Assembly: GCA_024206195.1 (NCBI GenBank)
Contig: JAAGZO010000836.1
Coordinates: 1 to 38,307, forward strand
Reading direction: 5' to 3'
DNA: 38,307 nt
Source of the DNA: a bacterium
Lineage (GTDB): Archaea; Nanoarchaeota; Nanoarchaeia; Woesearchaeales; UBA10216
Below, in pieces: positions 27,791 to 36,468 of this stretch. The position numbers were made by a program, and so were the translations under genes. Every line of letters begins with the position of its first letter. Within the stretch, counting starts at the first letter, position 1. The notes beneath the pieces are model-generated. The model was not told the DNA's origin. It saw only the letters and a program-made list of their open reading frames with translations, and did not search any database.

Positions 27791-29623
27791 ATGAACGACA
27801 CACATAAATTATTAGGACTCGTTAGGAAAGCTGAAACTGATTGGATTTCAGGGGAAACACAATACTCTGAATTTGTATCAGGGTCGTTATATGACGACAT
27901 CAATAAGATCGAAGCTTACTTAAACTCTAAACATACATCAGGGGAGTCTGATTCATTAGGTAGAGAAAAGCCGTTCTTTAACATCGTATTAGCAAAGAGA
28001 AACATTTGGTACAGAGCAACAGACGTAGACAGAAAGAACATAAGAGCTAAAGCGAATAAGGTCAAAGATTACATCACATCATTTATATTTAACTTACATG
28101 TTGTTAGATGGATGAATGATAATAATTTCGGTAAATTCTTAAATGATTGGGGATTATATCTAGCAAGTTATAACTCAGCAGTAGTTAAATTTGTAAAGAA
28201 AGATGGCAAATTACATTCAGACGTTATACCTTGGAATCGAATGATTGTTGATTCAATAGATTTCGAGAACAATCCGAAAATCGAAGTATTGGAACTAACA
28301 CCAGCTCAATTAAGAAAAAGAAAGGGTTATGACCAAGAACAAGTAGAGAAACTAATCGAGACAGAATCGTCAAGAGAGAACCCAAACAGAGAAAAGAAAG
28401 ATCAAAAAGAAAACTATATTAAATTATACGAAGTTCACGGAGAGCTTGCTTTATCTTTTATCACAGGGAAAGAAGAAGACGACGATACATTCGTTCAACA
28501 AATGCAAGTAGTCTCATTCGTAGAAGGAAAGGGCAAAGGAGAGTTTGATGATTTCGTTCTTTACAAAGGAAAAGAGGACAAAGATCCATACATGCTGACA
28601 TATTTAATACCAAGCGTAGATGGTTCGATATCATTGAACGGTGCAGTAAAGACATTATTTGATGCTCAATGGATGAGGAATCATACAGTAAAGAGTATTA
28701 AAGACCAATTAGACTTAGCTTCAAAGCTTATATTCCAAACAGCAGATACTAACTTTGTCGGACAGAATGCTTTAACATCAATAGAAAATGGTAATATACT
28801 CGTGCATAAGGAAAATATGCCACTAACACAAGTCGCGAATAGCTCTCACGATATTACTTCACTGCAGAGCTTTGGACAACAATGGGAAGTATTGGCACAA
28901 GAGATCACCTCAACACCTGATATTTTAGAAGGAAGCAATATGCCATCAGGAACAGCTTACAGGCAAGCAGCTATTATACAGCAAGAATCCCACTCTAACT
29001 TTGAGATTATGATTGAGAACAAAGGATTATTTTTAGAGGAAATGTTTCGAGAACATATAACACCTTTCTTACTAAAGAAAATGGACACGACAGATGAGAT
29101 CTCAGCAACGCTCGACCAATACGGAATCGATAAAATAGACAAGATGTATATATCCAGCAAAGTGGCAGAAGTATTTAACAGGAAAGCAGTTGACGCAGTA
29201 TTGAACGACGAAGAAGTACCTGAGTTAGATGAGATACAAGCAAATGTAGAAAAAGAAGTGCAAGAGATGGGAGAGCAAAGATTTATTAAACCATCAGAGA
29301 TCGCAGATAAGACTTGGAAAGAAGTAATTGGAGAGTTTGAAGGAGAGATTATTTATGAGATCACAGATGAGAACTCGAACAAACAAGCTGTGATGGATAC
29401 GTTATCGACTGTATTTAATACATTAGTAAGCAATCCAGGAATAGAACAGAACAAGACAGCGATGATGCTATTAGGCAAAATATTAGAGGAAACGGGAAAG
29501 ATAAGCCCAGTAGAAATCGAAAGCTTATCAAATCATCAACCACAACAGCAACCAGCTGAGCTCCCAATTGGTGGAGGTAAAGAGTCGACAGTTGGACAAG
29601 TTAGTAATCAATTCAAACAATAA
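27791..29623 (+). CDS. Portal protein
   Basis: This 610-aa protein sits directly after TerL (adjacent stop and start codons). ETDWISGETQYSEFVSGSLYDD near the start, the conserved GLYLASYNSAVVKFVKKDGKLHSDVIPWNRMIVDS core and a long C-terminal helical segment match podovirus-type portal proteins, as do the gene order and length. It forms the dodecameric vertex ring for DNA entry. The last 30 residues are Gln/Pro/Gly-rich and probably disordered. Confidence 0.85.
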   Translation: MNDTHKLLGLVRKAETDWISGETQYSEFVSGSLYDDINKIEAYLNSKHTSGESDSLGREKPFFNIVLAKRNIWYRATDVDRKNIRAKANKVKDYITSFIFNLHVVRWMNDNNFGKFLNDWGLYLASYNSAVVKFVKKDGKLHSDVIPWNRMIVDSIDFENNPKIEVLELTPAQLRKRKGYDQEQVEKLIETESSRENPNREKKDQKENYIKLYEVHGELALSFITGKEEDDDTFVQQMQVVSFVEGKGKGEFDDFVLYKGKEDKDPYMLTYLIPSVDGSISLNGAVKTLFDAQWMRNHTVKSIKDQLDLASKLIFQTADTNFVGQNALTSIENGNILVHKENMPLTQVANSSHDITSLQSFGQQWEVLAQEITSTPDILEGSNMPSGTAYRQAAIIQQESHSNFEIMIENKGLFLEEMFREHITPFLLKKMDTTDEISATLDQYGIDKIDKMYISSKVAEVFNRKAVDAVLNDEEVPELDEIQANVEKEVQEMGEQRFIKPSEIADKTWKEVIGEFEGEIIYEITDENSNKQAVMDTLSTVFNTLVSNPGIEQNKTAMMLLGKILEETGKISPVEIESLSNHQPQQQPAELPIGGGKESTVGQVSNQFKQ

Positions 29624-29624
29624 C

Positions 29625-29819
29625 ATGGATTTATCAATATTATCATTAGATCAGTTAAAAGTACTAGCGTATGATACTTTAGCAAGAAGGGAAGCAGCTG
29701 ATTATGACTTAAAGAGTATCAATCAACAGATCGCGATTAAGTCACAAGAAGCATTAAAAGAAAAACAAGAAAAACAAGTCGCGGAAACAAAAGTCGAAGA
29801 AAAACAAGTAAAACAATAA
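29625..29819 (+). CDS. Small coiled-coil protein between portal and decoration genes
   Basis: The product is 64 aa from ATG 29625, one base after the portal stop codon. An in-frame upstream ATG at 29568 lies within the portal gene and is unlikely. MDLSILSLDQLKVLAYDTLARREAADYDLKS is followed by a Glu/Lys/Gln-rich helix. It probably helps in head assembly; the role is unknown. Confidence 0.6.
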   Translation: MDLSILSLDQLKVLAYDTLARREAADYDLKSINQQIAIKSQEALKEKQEKQVAETKVEEKQVKQ

Positions 29820-29823
29820 AATT

Positions 29824-30903
29824 ATGGCAGAAGGAGATTTACAAAGAGAATTATCAGGGTCAAGGTTTAAATCAGTAACAGAATCACAAGTAGTAAAATC
29901 TGGTGAAGGTGTACTGAGGAAAATCGTAGTAGCAAACACAAATACTGGAACATTAAAAGTTATTGATGGTTTAGAAGCAGGAGCTAACGCAGTCGGAACA
30001 TTAACATCAACAGGTGCTTGTGCTCCAGCAGTTTATGGAACATCAACACTTACAAGTGATGCAACAAATGTCGCTGAAGATGAAACAGTAACAATTGCAG
30101 CAGTCGTTTATACATTTAAAGATGCAGTAACCACAGTAGCAAACACAGTTAAGGTGGGAGCTAATGCAGCAGCATCATTAGATAACCTTAAACACGCTAT
30201 CAACGGTACTGGAACAGGCGGAACACATTATGGTTCTTTGACAGTAGCTCATCCACAATTTATAGCTACAACTAATACTGATACAACTCAAATAATTAGG
30301 TCAAGAACTATTGGTAATGCAGCAGCAACAGCAGTTATTAACGCTTATGTAACAGAAGAAACTTCAGACCATCTAGCGTGGACAGGAGCAGATATTGCAA
30401 ACGGTGTTGCAGCAGCAGTTACAACAGACGCAGCTACAACAACTATCGGTACAACAGTTTATACAGCAGTAACAGGATTAGCAGAAACTTATGGTTTAAC
30501 AGCAGCAGCTTATCAAGTTCTATGGGTAACAAATGAAGCTACTTTCTTAGACAATTTGAAACAAGCTATCAATGGTTCAGGAATTGCTGGAACAGACTAT
30601 TCAACAGGCACATTACCTCATACATTAGTAGTAGCAACAACAAATGCAGCTGATTCACAAGTCGTTCAATACAAAGATGTTGGAACAGCTGGAAACGCAG
30701 TAGCTACAACTGAAACAATGGCGAATTATGCTTGGGGAGCAGCAACACTAGCAAGTGGAACTGGCTCAACTGGAACAGTAATATTAGAAACAACTACCCC
30801 AGCTAAAGATGTTACTTTAGACTTCGGTAATTGTGAATTTGAAACGGGGTTATCAATCGTAGTCGGTGGAACTTCGTTATCATTAGGTGTTTATTACAAG
30901 TAA
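29824..30903 (+). CDS. Head decoration-type protein with two inserted repeat domains
   Basis: This is a 359-aa protein. Its ends (GVLRKIVVANTNTGTLKVIDG and VTLDFGNCEFETGLSIVVGG) form a recognisable small phage head protein. Between them, about residues 78-195 and 199-313 are two copies of a domain with landmarks (V/T)IGTTVYTF, VGANAAASLDNLKHAING, AHPQFIATTN and IGNA. The same domain is inserted in the protein at 33797-34576. It probably decorates the capsid, with the extra domains exposed. The start follows 'aaaattATG'. Confidence 0.7.
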   Translation: MAEGDLQRELSGSRFKSVTESQVVKSGEGVLRKIVVANTNTGTLKVIDGLEAGANAVGTLTSTGACAPAVYGTSTLTSDATNVAEDETVTIAAVVYTFKDAVTTVANTVKVGANAAASLDNLKHAINGTGTGGTHYGSLTVAHPQFIATTNTDTTQIIRSRTIGNAAATAVINAYVTEETSDHLAWTGADIANGVAAAVTTDAATTTIGTTVYTAVTGLAETYGLTAAAYQVLWVTNEATFLDNLKQAINGSGIAGTDYSTGTLPHTLVVATTNAADSQVVQYKDVGTAGNAVATTETMANYAWGAATLASGTGSTGTVILETTTPAKDVTLDFGNCEFETGLSIVVGGTSLSLGVYYK

Positions 30904-30914
30904 ATTAAACAAAT

Positions 30915-31484
30915 ATGGTGGAACAGAAAAAATCAATGAGATATAGTGAACAAGAGTTGGGAGTAATTAAAACAACTTTCGGGGACAATGATGAAAGATT
31001 CTTCTCGATCAGAAAGCTGATGCTTCAAATGGACTTGAACAAGACTGATGTCGCCAACTTAAAAGTATTTAAAGAAAGCAAAGAAGCGATGGCAGTACTA
31101 AGAAAAGCATTTTTACCAGAACTTGAAGCAGATGCTCCAATAGCACAACCGGTAGATTTATATCTTACATTGAACTTCGCTGAAAAAAGTCCAGAAGATG
31201 CATTAGATCAGATCATGATACGAGCTCTCGTGATGGATTACATAGATCAACAGTTATCAGTATTAGATTGTAATCGCGCAGAAGTCATTTCGTTCGAAAA
31301 ATTAACAAGTTTAGAGGACACATGTAGAAGTAACGCAGTGAATACTTTTGTGAATTTCTCGGCAAGAAACATGATAATCAATCACACTGAACAGAGATTT
31401 CAGGAATTGAAAATGTTAGCAAACATAGAGCCAGAAACCTTAGAAGAAGTTGAGGAAAGAATGGCAAAAGATAGTAACAAATAA
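30915..31484 (+). CDS. Conserved head-region protein, unknown
   Basis: This 189-aa, mostly helical protein (KTTFGDNDERFFSIRKLMLQMDL, then AMAVLRKAFLPELEADAPIAQ and ETLEEVEERMAKDSNK) lacks catalytic motifs and membrane segments. It lies between the decoration gene and the scaffold, where head-assembly or protease genes occur, but no protease triad is visible. The leader is 'aaacaaatATGG'. Confidence 0.6.
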   Translation: MVEQKKSMRYSEQELGVIKTTFGDNDERFFSIRKLMLQMDLNKTDVANLKVFKESKEAMAVLRKAFLPELEADAPIAQPVDLYLTLNFAEKSPEDALDQIMIRALVMDYIDQQLSVLDCNRAEVISFEKLTSLEDTCRSNAVNTFVNFSARNMIINHTEQRFQELKMLANIEPETLEEVEERMAKDSNK

Positions 31485-31557
31485 AAGTCATTGAGTTTCA
31501 AATCTCATTAAAACATTGATTAACAAATAATTGAGAAGCTTAACTCTCCAAATAAGC

Positions 31558-31578
31558 ATTGCGGATTCATCCGCCAAT
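31558..31578 (+). other. Hairpin in the scaffold leader
   Basis: ATTGCGGA pairs with TCCG-C-CAAT (8 bp, one bulged C) around TTCA, ending 3 nt before the scaffold ATG. It could tune scaffold translation. Confidence 0.5.
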
Positions 31579-31581
31579 AAT

Positions 31582-32160
31582 ATGATAAATGAAGAACAAA
31601 TCGAGGACATCGACTCAACAACCGATGAAGAGGAATCTACAGAAGAGGAAACCACAGAGGAAGAATCTTCTGAAGAAACAGTTGAATCATTAAAACAGAA
31701 GAATCAGAATCTGTATGAACAACTGAAAAAAGCAAAAGGTTTCGAAAGAGGTGGTGACGGTAAATGGGTAAAGAAACAAGAATCCAAAACAGAAACACCT
31801 AAAGAAGAACCTAACGTAGTTTCAGCAGCAGATCTTTCATTTAGAGATTTTAAAGCATTGTCAGATGTCCATGAGGACGACGTTGATAAGTTGGTGAGTT
31901 ATGCCAAATTCAATGGTATTTCGATCACCGATGCTAAACAGTTACCCGAAATGACGAATCTTTTGAAAGATAACGACGAAAAACGTAAAACAGCAGAAGC
32001 CACAAACACAGGACGTGTAAAACGTGGTGCAACAGAGGCCCCAGATTCTGCGATATTAAAGAAAGCTAGAGACACAGGCGAAGTACCTACAACAGATGAA
32101 GGTATGGATAAACTGTTAGATGCTAGAATGGCAGAGAAAAGGGGTGATAGGAACAAGTAA
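31582..32160 (+). CDS. Scaffolding protein
   Basis: The product is 192 aa from ATG 31582. I prefer this start over 31531 because the upstream in-frame part is the hairpin leader. It has a long acidic low-complexity N-terminus (EDIDSTTDEEESTEEETTEE), then a charged coiled-coil segment (ETVESLKQKNQNLYEQLKKAKGFERG) and a basic C-terminus (LLDARMAEKRGDRNK) that would bind the coat protein. Acidic, helical and immediately upstream of the major capsid gene is the classic scaffold arrangement. Confidence 0.75.
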   Translation: MINEEQIEDIDSTTDEEESTEEETTEEESSEETVESLKQKNQNLYEQLKKAKGFERGGDGKWVKKQESKTETPKEEPNVVSAADLSFRDFKALSDVHEDDVDKLVSYAKFNGISITDAKQLPEMTNLLKDNDEKRKTAEATNTGRVKRGATEAPDSAILKKARDTGEVPTTDEGMDKLLDARMAEKRGDRNK

Positions 32161-32180
32161 TGCGGTGGTAAATTATTTGC

Positions 32181-32203
32181 TAATTGGTGGATTTAACCAA
32201 TTA
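32181..32203 (+). other. Hairpin in the coat-protein leader
   Basis: TAATTGGT (32181-32188) and ACCAATTA (32196-32203) form a perfect 8-bp stem with a 7-nt loop, 13 nt before the coat-protein ATG. Together with the two hairpins after the gene it brackets the coat mRNA. Confidence 0.6.
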
Positions 32204-32216
32204 ACTTAAAACAACA

Positions 32217-33083
32217 ATGGCAAATACAATAGGAACAACAGCGTATAGAGACAAGTACAGAAGTGCTTCTCTAGAAAAAGCGTTGAGAGCAGCATTGATT
32301 GCAGAAAAGATTTGTGATGTAGACAGAACAGAACTATACACATTACAAAACCCTTATGGTTCTCAACCAACAGCAGTGGTACAAGCTTACGATGGTACTT
32401 ATACTCCTGCAACCTTCACATTAACTGACGACACACTGACAGTTGCTGATGAAGTAGTAATCGGTGAACACATTTACAATTTTGAGGATATTCTTTCAAA
32501 ATTTGATTTGTTCGCAAACAGGCAAGATGAAATTAACTACTCAATTGCAACAGCGATTGATAAATATGTACTTAACGACCTTTGTGAAAACGGTACAGGT
32601 ACATACACAACTCCAGTAGGAGGTTTCTCAACAGCAGCAAACATCAACGTAATTATGTCTAACTTGATCAGTAAAACAACTGGTTACGCAGACACTTACA
32701 AAGGTTTATTCTTAGTTATCGAACCAACAGATGTCCCTGGATTTATTCAGGCACAAGCTACAAATGGTTATTCATTTGCAGACAACGCTTTAAATAACGG
32801 GTTTATGACCTCTTATATGGGTGTTGATATCTATGTTGCACCAGCTTCTACATTTGAAGATGATGCTACAACTGATGATTCAGGTTCTAAGACTTGGACC
32901 AATGATGGGCACAGAGTCTTTGGTGTAAAGAACATTTCAACCTATGCACAACCAAGGGGAGTGACTTGGGATGAAAAGGGTGTTACAGGCAAGACTGGAA
33001 AAGAAGTATGTATGAACGCATTAATCGGCTTTAAACTTTGGGCAACCAAAGCTGCCTTAATCGTTGATATTACTATCGCTTAG
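32217..33083 (+). CDS. Major capsid protein
   Basis: This 288-aa protein begins MANTIGTTAYRDKYRSASLEKALRAALIAEKICDVDRTE. ISKFDLF-like and DEINYSIATAIDKYVLNDL helices follow, then FLVIEPTDVPGFIQAQA and GVDIYVAP, a layout shared with HK97-fold coat proteins of small phages. It sits after the scaffold and is flanked by strong RNA hairpins, which fits high expression. No N-terminal prohead protease target is obvious. Confidence 0.85.
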   Translation: MANTIGTTAYRDKYRSASLEKALRAALIAEKICDVDRTELYTLQNPYGSQPTAVVQAYDGTYTPATFTLTDDTLTVADEVVIGEHIYNFEDILSKFDLFANRQDEINYSIATAIDKYVLNDLCENGTGTYTTPVGGFSTAANINVIMSNLISKTTGYADTYKGLFLVIEPTDVPGFIQAQATNGYSFADNALNNGFMTSYMGVDIYVAPASTFEDDATTDDSGSKTWTNDGHRVFGVKNISTYAQPRGVTWDEKGVTGKTGKEVCMNALIGFKLWATKAALIVDITIA

Positions 33084-33089
33084 TAATTA

Positions 33090-33143
33090 ACTCTCCCTTT
33101 TTGGGGGAGTAGAGGGCTTACCTCCACCGATTTAAGCTCTCTA
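33090..33143 (+). other. Tandem hairpins after the coat gene
   Basis: ACTCTCCC / GGGGGAGT (33090-33097 and 33103-33110, loop TTTTT) is 8 bp with one G-U. It is followed without a gap by TAGAGGGCTTA / TAAGCTCTCTA (33110-33120 and 33133-33143), 11 bp with one G-U. There is no T-run after either. They probably stabilise the coat mRNA 3' end or partly terminate, reducing downstream expression. Confidence 0.65.
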
Positions 33144-33169
33144 CCTCCCTCGGAAGGGATTACAAAACA

Positions 33170-33379
33170 ATGGCAAATGATATCGAAGCATTAAAACCAA
33201 AGAGAAAGAAAGAAGTTGCTCCTGAGGTTGAAGAAACAACACCAGAAGTAGAAGTCGCTACTGATGACTCAGAAGCAAGAAAAGCTCAAAAAGCGATCTA
33301 TGCTAAATACAAGAAACAGAATCCTGTAAAGTATGAGCAGAAAAGAGAAGCCTTTGAGAAAAAATTAGCTAACCTATAA
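33170..33379 (+). CDS. Small charged protein after the coat gene
   Basis: This 69-aa protein (MANDIEALKPKRKKEVAPEVEETTPEVEVAT, then RKAQKAIYAKYKKQNPVKYEQKREAFEKKL) has a disordered acidic half and a basic, Lys-rich helical half. It may be a head-stabilising or scaffold-like assembly factor. The start follows 'acaaaacaATGG', and it ends 4 nt before the next gene. Confidence 0.6.
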   Translation: MANDIEALKPKRKKEVAPEVEETTPEVEVATDDSEARKAQKAIYAKYKKQNPVKYEQKREAFEKKLANL

Positions 33380-33383
33380 GAAA

Positions 33384-33791
33384 ATGGCACAACCAAACGG
33401 AATTAGTCCAACAGTAGATGGAGTATGGTTTAGACCACTAATACTTGAAGCAGATGCGGTTAGTGGTGCTACAATACCACCAACAGCGAAATCTGTTGAA
33501 GTAACTTCAGCCGCTAATGGCACAAATGACTGGATTGTATTACCAAGTCTTGCAGATGTACCTAATGGACACGAAATTACAATTTTATGTTCAGTCGGTG
33601 CTGACTTTGAATTAAGAACTCCTGCAGCTTCTGCAGAAGAAATCAATTCAGAAGATTGCGATGGAACAAAAGAGATGGTAATGACAGATACAGAAGTAGT
33701 TAAAGTCGTTAAAATCAATAGCACTATCGGTTGGATGGCTCACAGCTACTCCGCTGTCGGAGCAGTTATAGCAGCTGTCGTACCTGACTAA
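33384..33791 (+). CDS. Head decoration-type protein (short paralogue)
   Basis: This 135-aa, beta-rich protein begins MAQPNGISPTVDGVWFRPL and ends STIGWMAHSYSAVGAVIAAVVPD. It is the short paralogue of the following gene, which has the same ends with a domain inserted. It contains SLADVPNGHEITILCSVGADF. Its position after the coat gene suggests capsid decoration or a neck component. The gap to the next gene is 5 nt. Confidence 0.65.
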   Translation: MAQPNGISPTVDGVWFRPLILEADAVSGATIPPTAKSVEVTSAANGTNDWIVLPSLADVPNGHEITILCSVGADFELRTPAASAEEINSEDCDGTKEMVMTDTEVVKVVKINSTIGWMAHSYSAVGAVIAAVVPD

Positions 33792-33796
33792 CAATT

Positions 33797-34576
33797 ATGG
33801 CAAATCCAAATAGCACAAATCCTGCTTACGATGGAATAAGAGTTGAACCTATTGAATTAACACCTACAAACTATTGTACTTCTGTTAATACAATACCACC
33901 GACTTGTCAATCTGTATTTTTACAGGCAAATGTTAATGGTGTAACTGACTTTACGGTTCTACCTGATTTATCATTAGTACCTGATGGTCACGTTATAACT
34001 GTTATCGCAGGTGCAGCAGCAAGTGAAGTCCGGTCAGCATCAGGGACAGATGACCTTATCAACAATGTTGATTGTGGTACTGATACGGCTGCAACAGCAG
34101 TTCTAACATCAGATGAAACAAATGTAACAAACGGTAAAAAGGTTACTATTGGAACAACAGTTTATCAATTTCTTGCAACACCACTTGCAGCTTATGATGT
34201 TGATATCGGTACAAATGCAGCAGGGAGTATGGCAAATCTTTTAGCAGCTATTATGGGGACTGCTAGAGGAACAGCATATTTCAAAGGAACTCAACCGCAT
34301 CCAGATGTAACAGCAGTCGCTACTTCAACATTTGTAATTACTTGCACGGCTAAAAAAGCTGGTGCAATCGGTAATGCAATAGCAAAATCAGAAGACGACG
34401 ACCATTTAGATTGGGATGGAGCAGGAGCTACATTCACAGGTGGAGCAAACGCAGCTGAATATTTACTAGCATTAAACCAAGTATGTAAATTTACGAAAGT
34501 AAGTAATACAGTTGGTTGGATGGGATTAGGATGGACACCAATCGGTGCAATCATCGGAGCAATTACCCCAGACTAG
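33797..34576 (+). CDS. Head decoration-type protein (long paralogue with inserted domain)
   Basis: This 259-aa protein matches the preceding gene in residues 1-100 (MANPNSTNPAYDGIRVEP, PDLSLVPDGHVITVI) and 221-259 (NTVGWMGLGWTPIGAIIGAITPD). In between, about residues 100-220 hold one copy of the IGTTVYQF / IGTNAAGSMANLLAAIMG / HPDVTAVATS / IGNAIA domain. The same domain is present twice in the protein at 29824-30903. So a tandem duplication was followed by domain insertion. The likely site is the capsid surface. Confidence 0.75.
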   Translation: MANPNSTNPAYDGIRVEPIELTPTNYCTSVNTIPPTCQSVFLQANVNGVTDFTVLPDLSLVPDGHVITVIAGAAASEVRSASGTDDLINNVDCGTDTAATAVLTSDETNVTNGKKVTIGTTVYQFLATPLAAYDVDIGTNAAGSMANLLAAIMGTARGTAYFKGTQPHPDVTAVATSTFVITCTAKKAGAIGNAIAKSEDDDHLDWDGAGATFTGGANAAEYLLALNQVCKFTKVSNTVGWMGLGWTPIGAIIGAITPD

Positions 34577-34584
34577 TTTATTAA

Positions 34585-34607
34585 CTTTGCTCTTTATGAG
34601 GGCAAAG
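34585..34607 (+). other. Intergenic hairpin before the adaptor gene
   Basis: CTTTGCTCT (34585-34593) pairs with AGGGCAAAG (34599-34607) around TTATG: 9 bp with one G-U, no T-run after. A processing or partial-termination site between head and tail genes is likely. Confidence 0.55.
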
Positions 34608-34630
34608 ATTAGTAAATTAACAAAAATATT

Positions 34631-35338
34631 ATGTCATTAACATATTCACAACTCACAACTAAATTAGATAATGCCTTGGGGACAAATACATCCTCATATC
34701 CTTTGGCTAATAAAGTAATCGACATTAATCTCGCTTTAGACGAAGCTATGGCGATTATATTCGCTGCAGGTGGCACTTGGCAGTATGATGACTACAATCA
34801 CACTAAATATCCGATTATCACCACTAATTTAGTAGCTACTCAGCGAGACTACTCATTTACCACAGATGAAGAAGGAATATTGATTTTAGATATTTATAAA
34901 GTGATGGCGAAAGACTCTGCTAGTGGAACATTTAAAAAATTAACTCCAGTTGATATGCAGACAGACCCACCAGTAACAATGACTGATGGTAATGACAACA
35001 CAGGTATTCCTACAAAGTATGATAAAACTGCTACTGGTATCTTCTTAGATTTAATACCTAGCTACAATTCCACTGGTGGATTAAAGATTTTTATAAACAG
35101 AGAGGGACATAAATTTGCTTCAGATGATACAACAGCGACTGCAGGTATTGATGGCTTATGTCACGATTTCTTATATTTAAAACCAGCTTATGAGTTTGCA
35201 AGAGACAAGGGGATGTCAAATGCAGAGCAATTATATAGAGATTTGATAGTGTCGACCAAAAAGATTCAAGAAAGATACGGCAAAAGAGAAAGAGATATCG
35301 TAAGAAGAATAATACCTAACGTAGAAAATACAAAATAA
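34631..35338 (+). CDS. Head-tail adaptor (T7 gp11-like tubular protein)
   Basis: In this 235-aa protein an N-terminal helical part (QLTTKLDNALGTN, DINLALDEAMAIIFAAGGTWQYDD) is followed by a beta part (AGIDGLCHDFLYLKPAYEFARDKGM) and a basic C-terminus (KKIQERYGKRERDIVRRI). The order portal, scaffold, coat, this gene, then a large nozzle-like protein matches podovirus genomes. It joins the portal to the tail. Its stop codon overlaps the next start by one base (TAATG). Confidence 0.7.
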   Translation: MSLTYSQLTTKLDNALGTNTSSYPLANKVIDINLALDEAMAIIFAAGGTWQYDDYNHTKYPIITTNLVATQRDYSFTTDEEGILILDIYKVMAKDSASGTFKKLTPVDMQTDPPVTMTDGNDNTGIPTKYDKTATGIFLDLIPSYNSTGGLKIFINREGHKFASDDTTATAGIDGLCHDFLYLKPAYEFARDKGMSNAEQLYRDLIVSTKKIQERYGKRERDIVRRIIPNVENTK

Positions 35339-35532
35339 TGGCATTCACAAACCAATCAAAAAACACAGCGGTAATAAGCAATGAGTTTGCGGTTGGGAGA
35401 GGTTGGTTTTATGAGGAGTCAGATATTGATTACGAGATGACAGATTTATATTACGAGAAATATGGGGTATTACAAACATTTACGAACCAAGCAGTTAATT
35501 CAGCGAATATTACTAATTTAGCAAAAAGTTAA
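35338..35532 (+). CDS. Small tail-region protein
   Basis: This 64-aa protein (MAFTNQSKNTAVISNEFAVG, then DIDYEMTDLYYEKYGVLQTF) is translationally coupled to the adaptor gene through TAATG. It is polar, rich in Asn and Tyr, with no motif. It may be a small connector or tail-tip component; the function is unknown. Confidence 0.6.
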   Translation: MAFTNQSKNTAVISNEFAVGRGWFYEESDIDYEMTDLYYEKYGVLQTFTNQAVNSANITNLAKS

Positions 35533-35534
35533 AT

Positions 35535-36467
35535 ATGGCGATAAATTTTCCGACAACATTAGATACATTAACAAACCCAGTAGCAACAGATAATACTGTT
35601 ACCGTTTCACACGCAACTCAACACGCAAACGTTAATGATATTGTAGAAGCATTAGAAGCTAAGGTTGGTGTTGATACTTCGGCAGTAGCTACTTCATTAG
35701 ATTACTTAGTAACTAATGCTAGTTCAAGCGACCCCGGACACGTTCACACTACTGCAAGTGTAACTGATACTTTGGTTAATTTAGATGATACTAATATTTC
35801 CTCTCCTCAAGAAGGTAACGGTATATTTTACGATTCTGCCAGTGGCAAATGGATAAACGCAGATACAAGTGTTGCAGATGCTACAATCGCAGTTAAAGGT
35901 GTAGTAGTAATGTCAACAGCTCCGGTTTCAGCAACAGACCCAATCTCAGTTGGAGATAATGATACTAGAGTGCCGAGTCAAGATGAAAATAATGCTTTAG
36001 CTGGAACACAAGGAACTCCAAGTGCAACTAATAAATATGTAACTAATGATGATGTAACTGAAGCTAAAACTGCTAGTAGAATACCTAGACGAGATTCTAA
36101 TTCAGATGTTTTAGTAGCTACAACACCAACAGCAGGAGATGCAGCTGGAAGTAAAACTTATATTGATACGCAAGTAGCGACTAAATTAACTGGACTTAAT
36201 ACTTGGGCGAGTGCAACAGTTGGTAGCTCGACACTAGCGGGAACAGATATGATTATTACAGGGTATCTTACAGTAACAGCTGGTTCAGCAATACAGATTA
36301 AAACAGATTCTAGTAATCCGCCAACAACAATTAGGACTGCAGTAGCTACAGGTTCAAATGATGATATTCTTCCTTTTTCTGTTCCAGTAAAAGATGGTGA
36401 GTATTATTTAATAGAATATACAAATGGAAGTGCAGGAGTAACAGCTTACACTTTATCTTTAGAATAA
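35535..36467 (+). CDS. Tail fibre/appendage protein
   Basis: In this 310-aa protein the N-terminus (VSHATQHANVNDIVEALEAKVGV) is a motif common in phage structural proteins. A Thr/Ser/Asp-rich shaft follows, and the C-terminal half (ASATVGSSTLAGTDMIITGYLTV and DILPFSVPVKDGEYYLIEY) looks like a globular beta end. It is a probable fibre or spike, separate from the two large fibres, encoded before the nozzle-like gene. Confidence 0.65.
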   Translation: MAINFPTTLDTLTNPVATDNTVTVSHATQHANVNDIVEALEAKVGVDTSAVATSLDYLVTNASSSDPGHVHTTASVTDTLVNLDDTNISSPQEGNGIFYDSASGKWINADTSVADATIAVKGVVVMSTAPVSATDPISVGDNDTRVPSQDENNALAGTQGTPSATNKYVTNDDVTEAKTASRIPRRDSNSDVLVATTPTAGDAAGSKTYIDTQVATKLTGLNTWASATVGSSTLAGTDMIITGYLTVTAGSAIQIKTDSSNPPTTIRTAVATGSNDDILPFSVPVKDGEYYLIEYTNGSAGVTAYTLSLE

Positions 36468-36468
36468 T

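Noticed and set aside
31531..31581. Upstream start of the scaffold gene
   Set aside because: The segment is the hairpin leader; the ATG at 31582 has the usual A/T-rich context and gives the typical acidic N-terminus.
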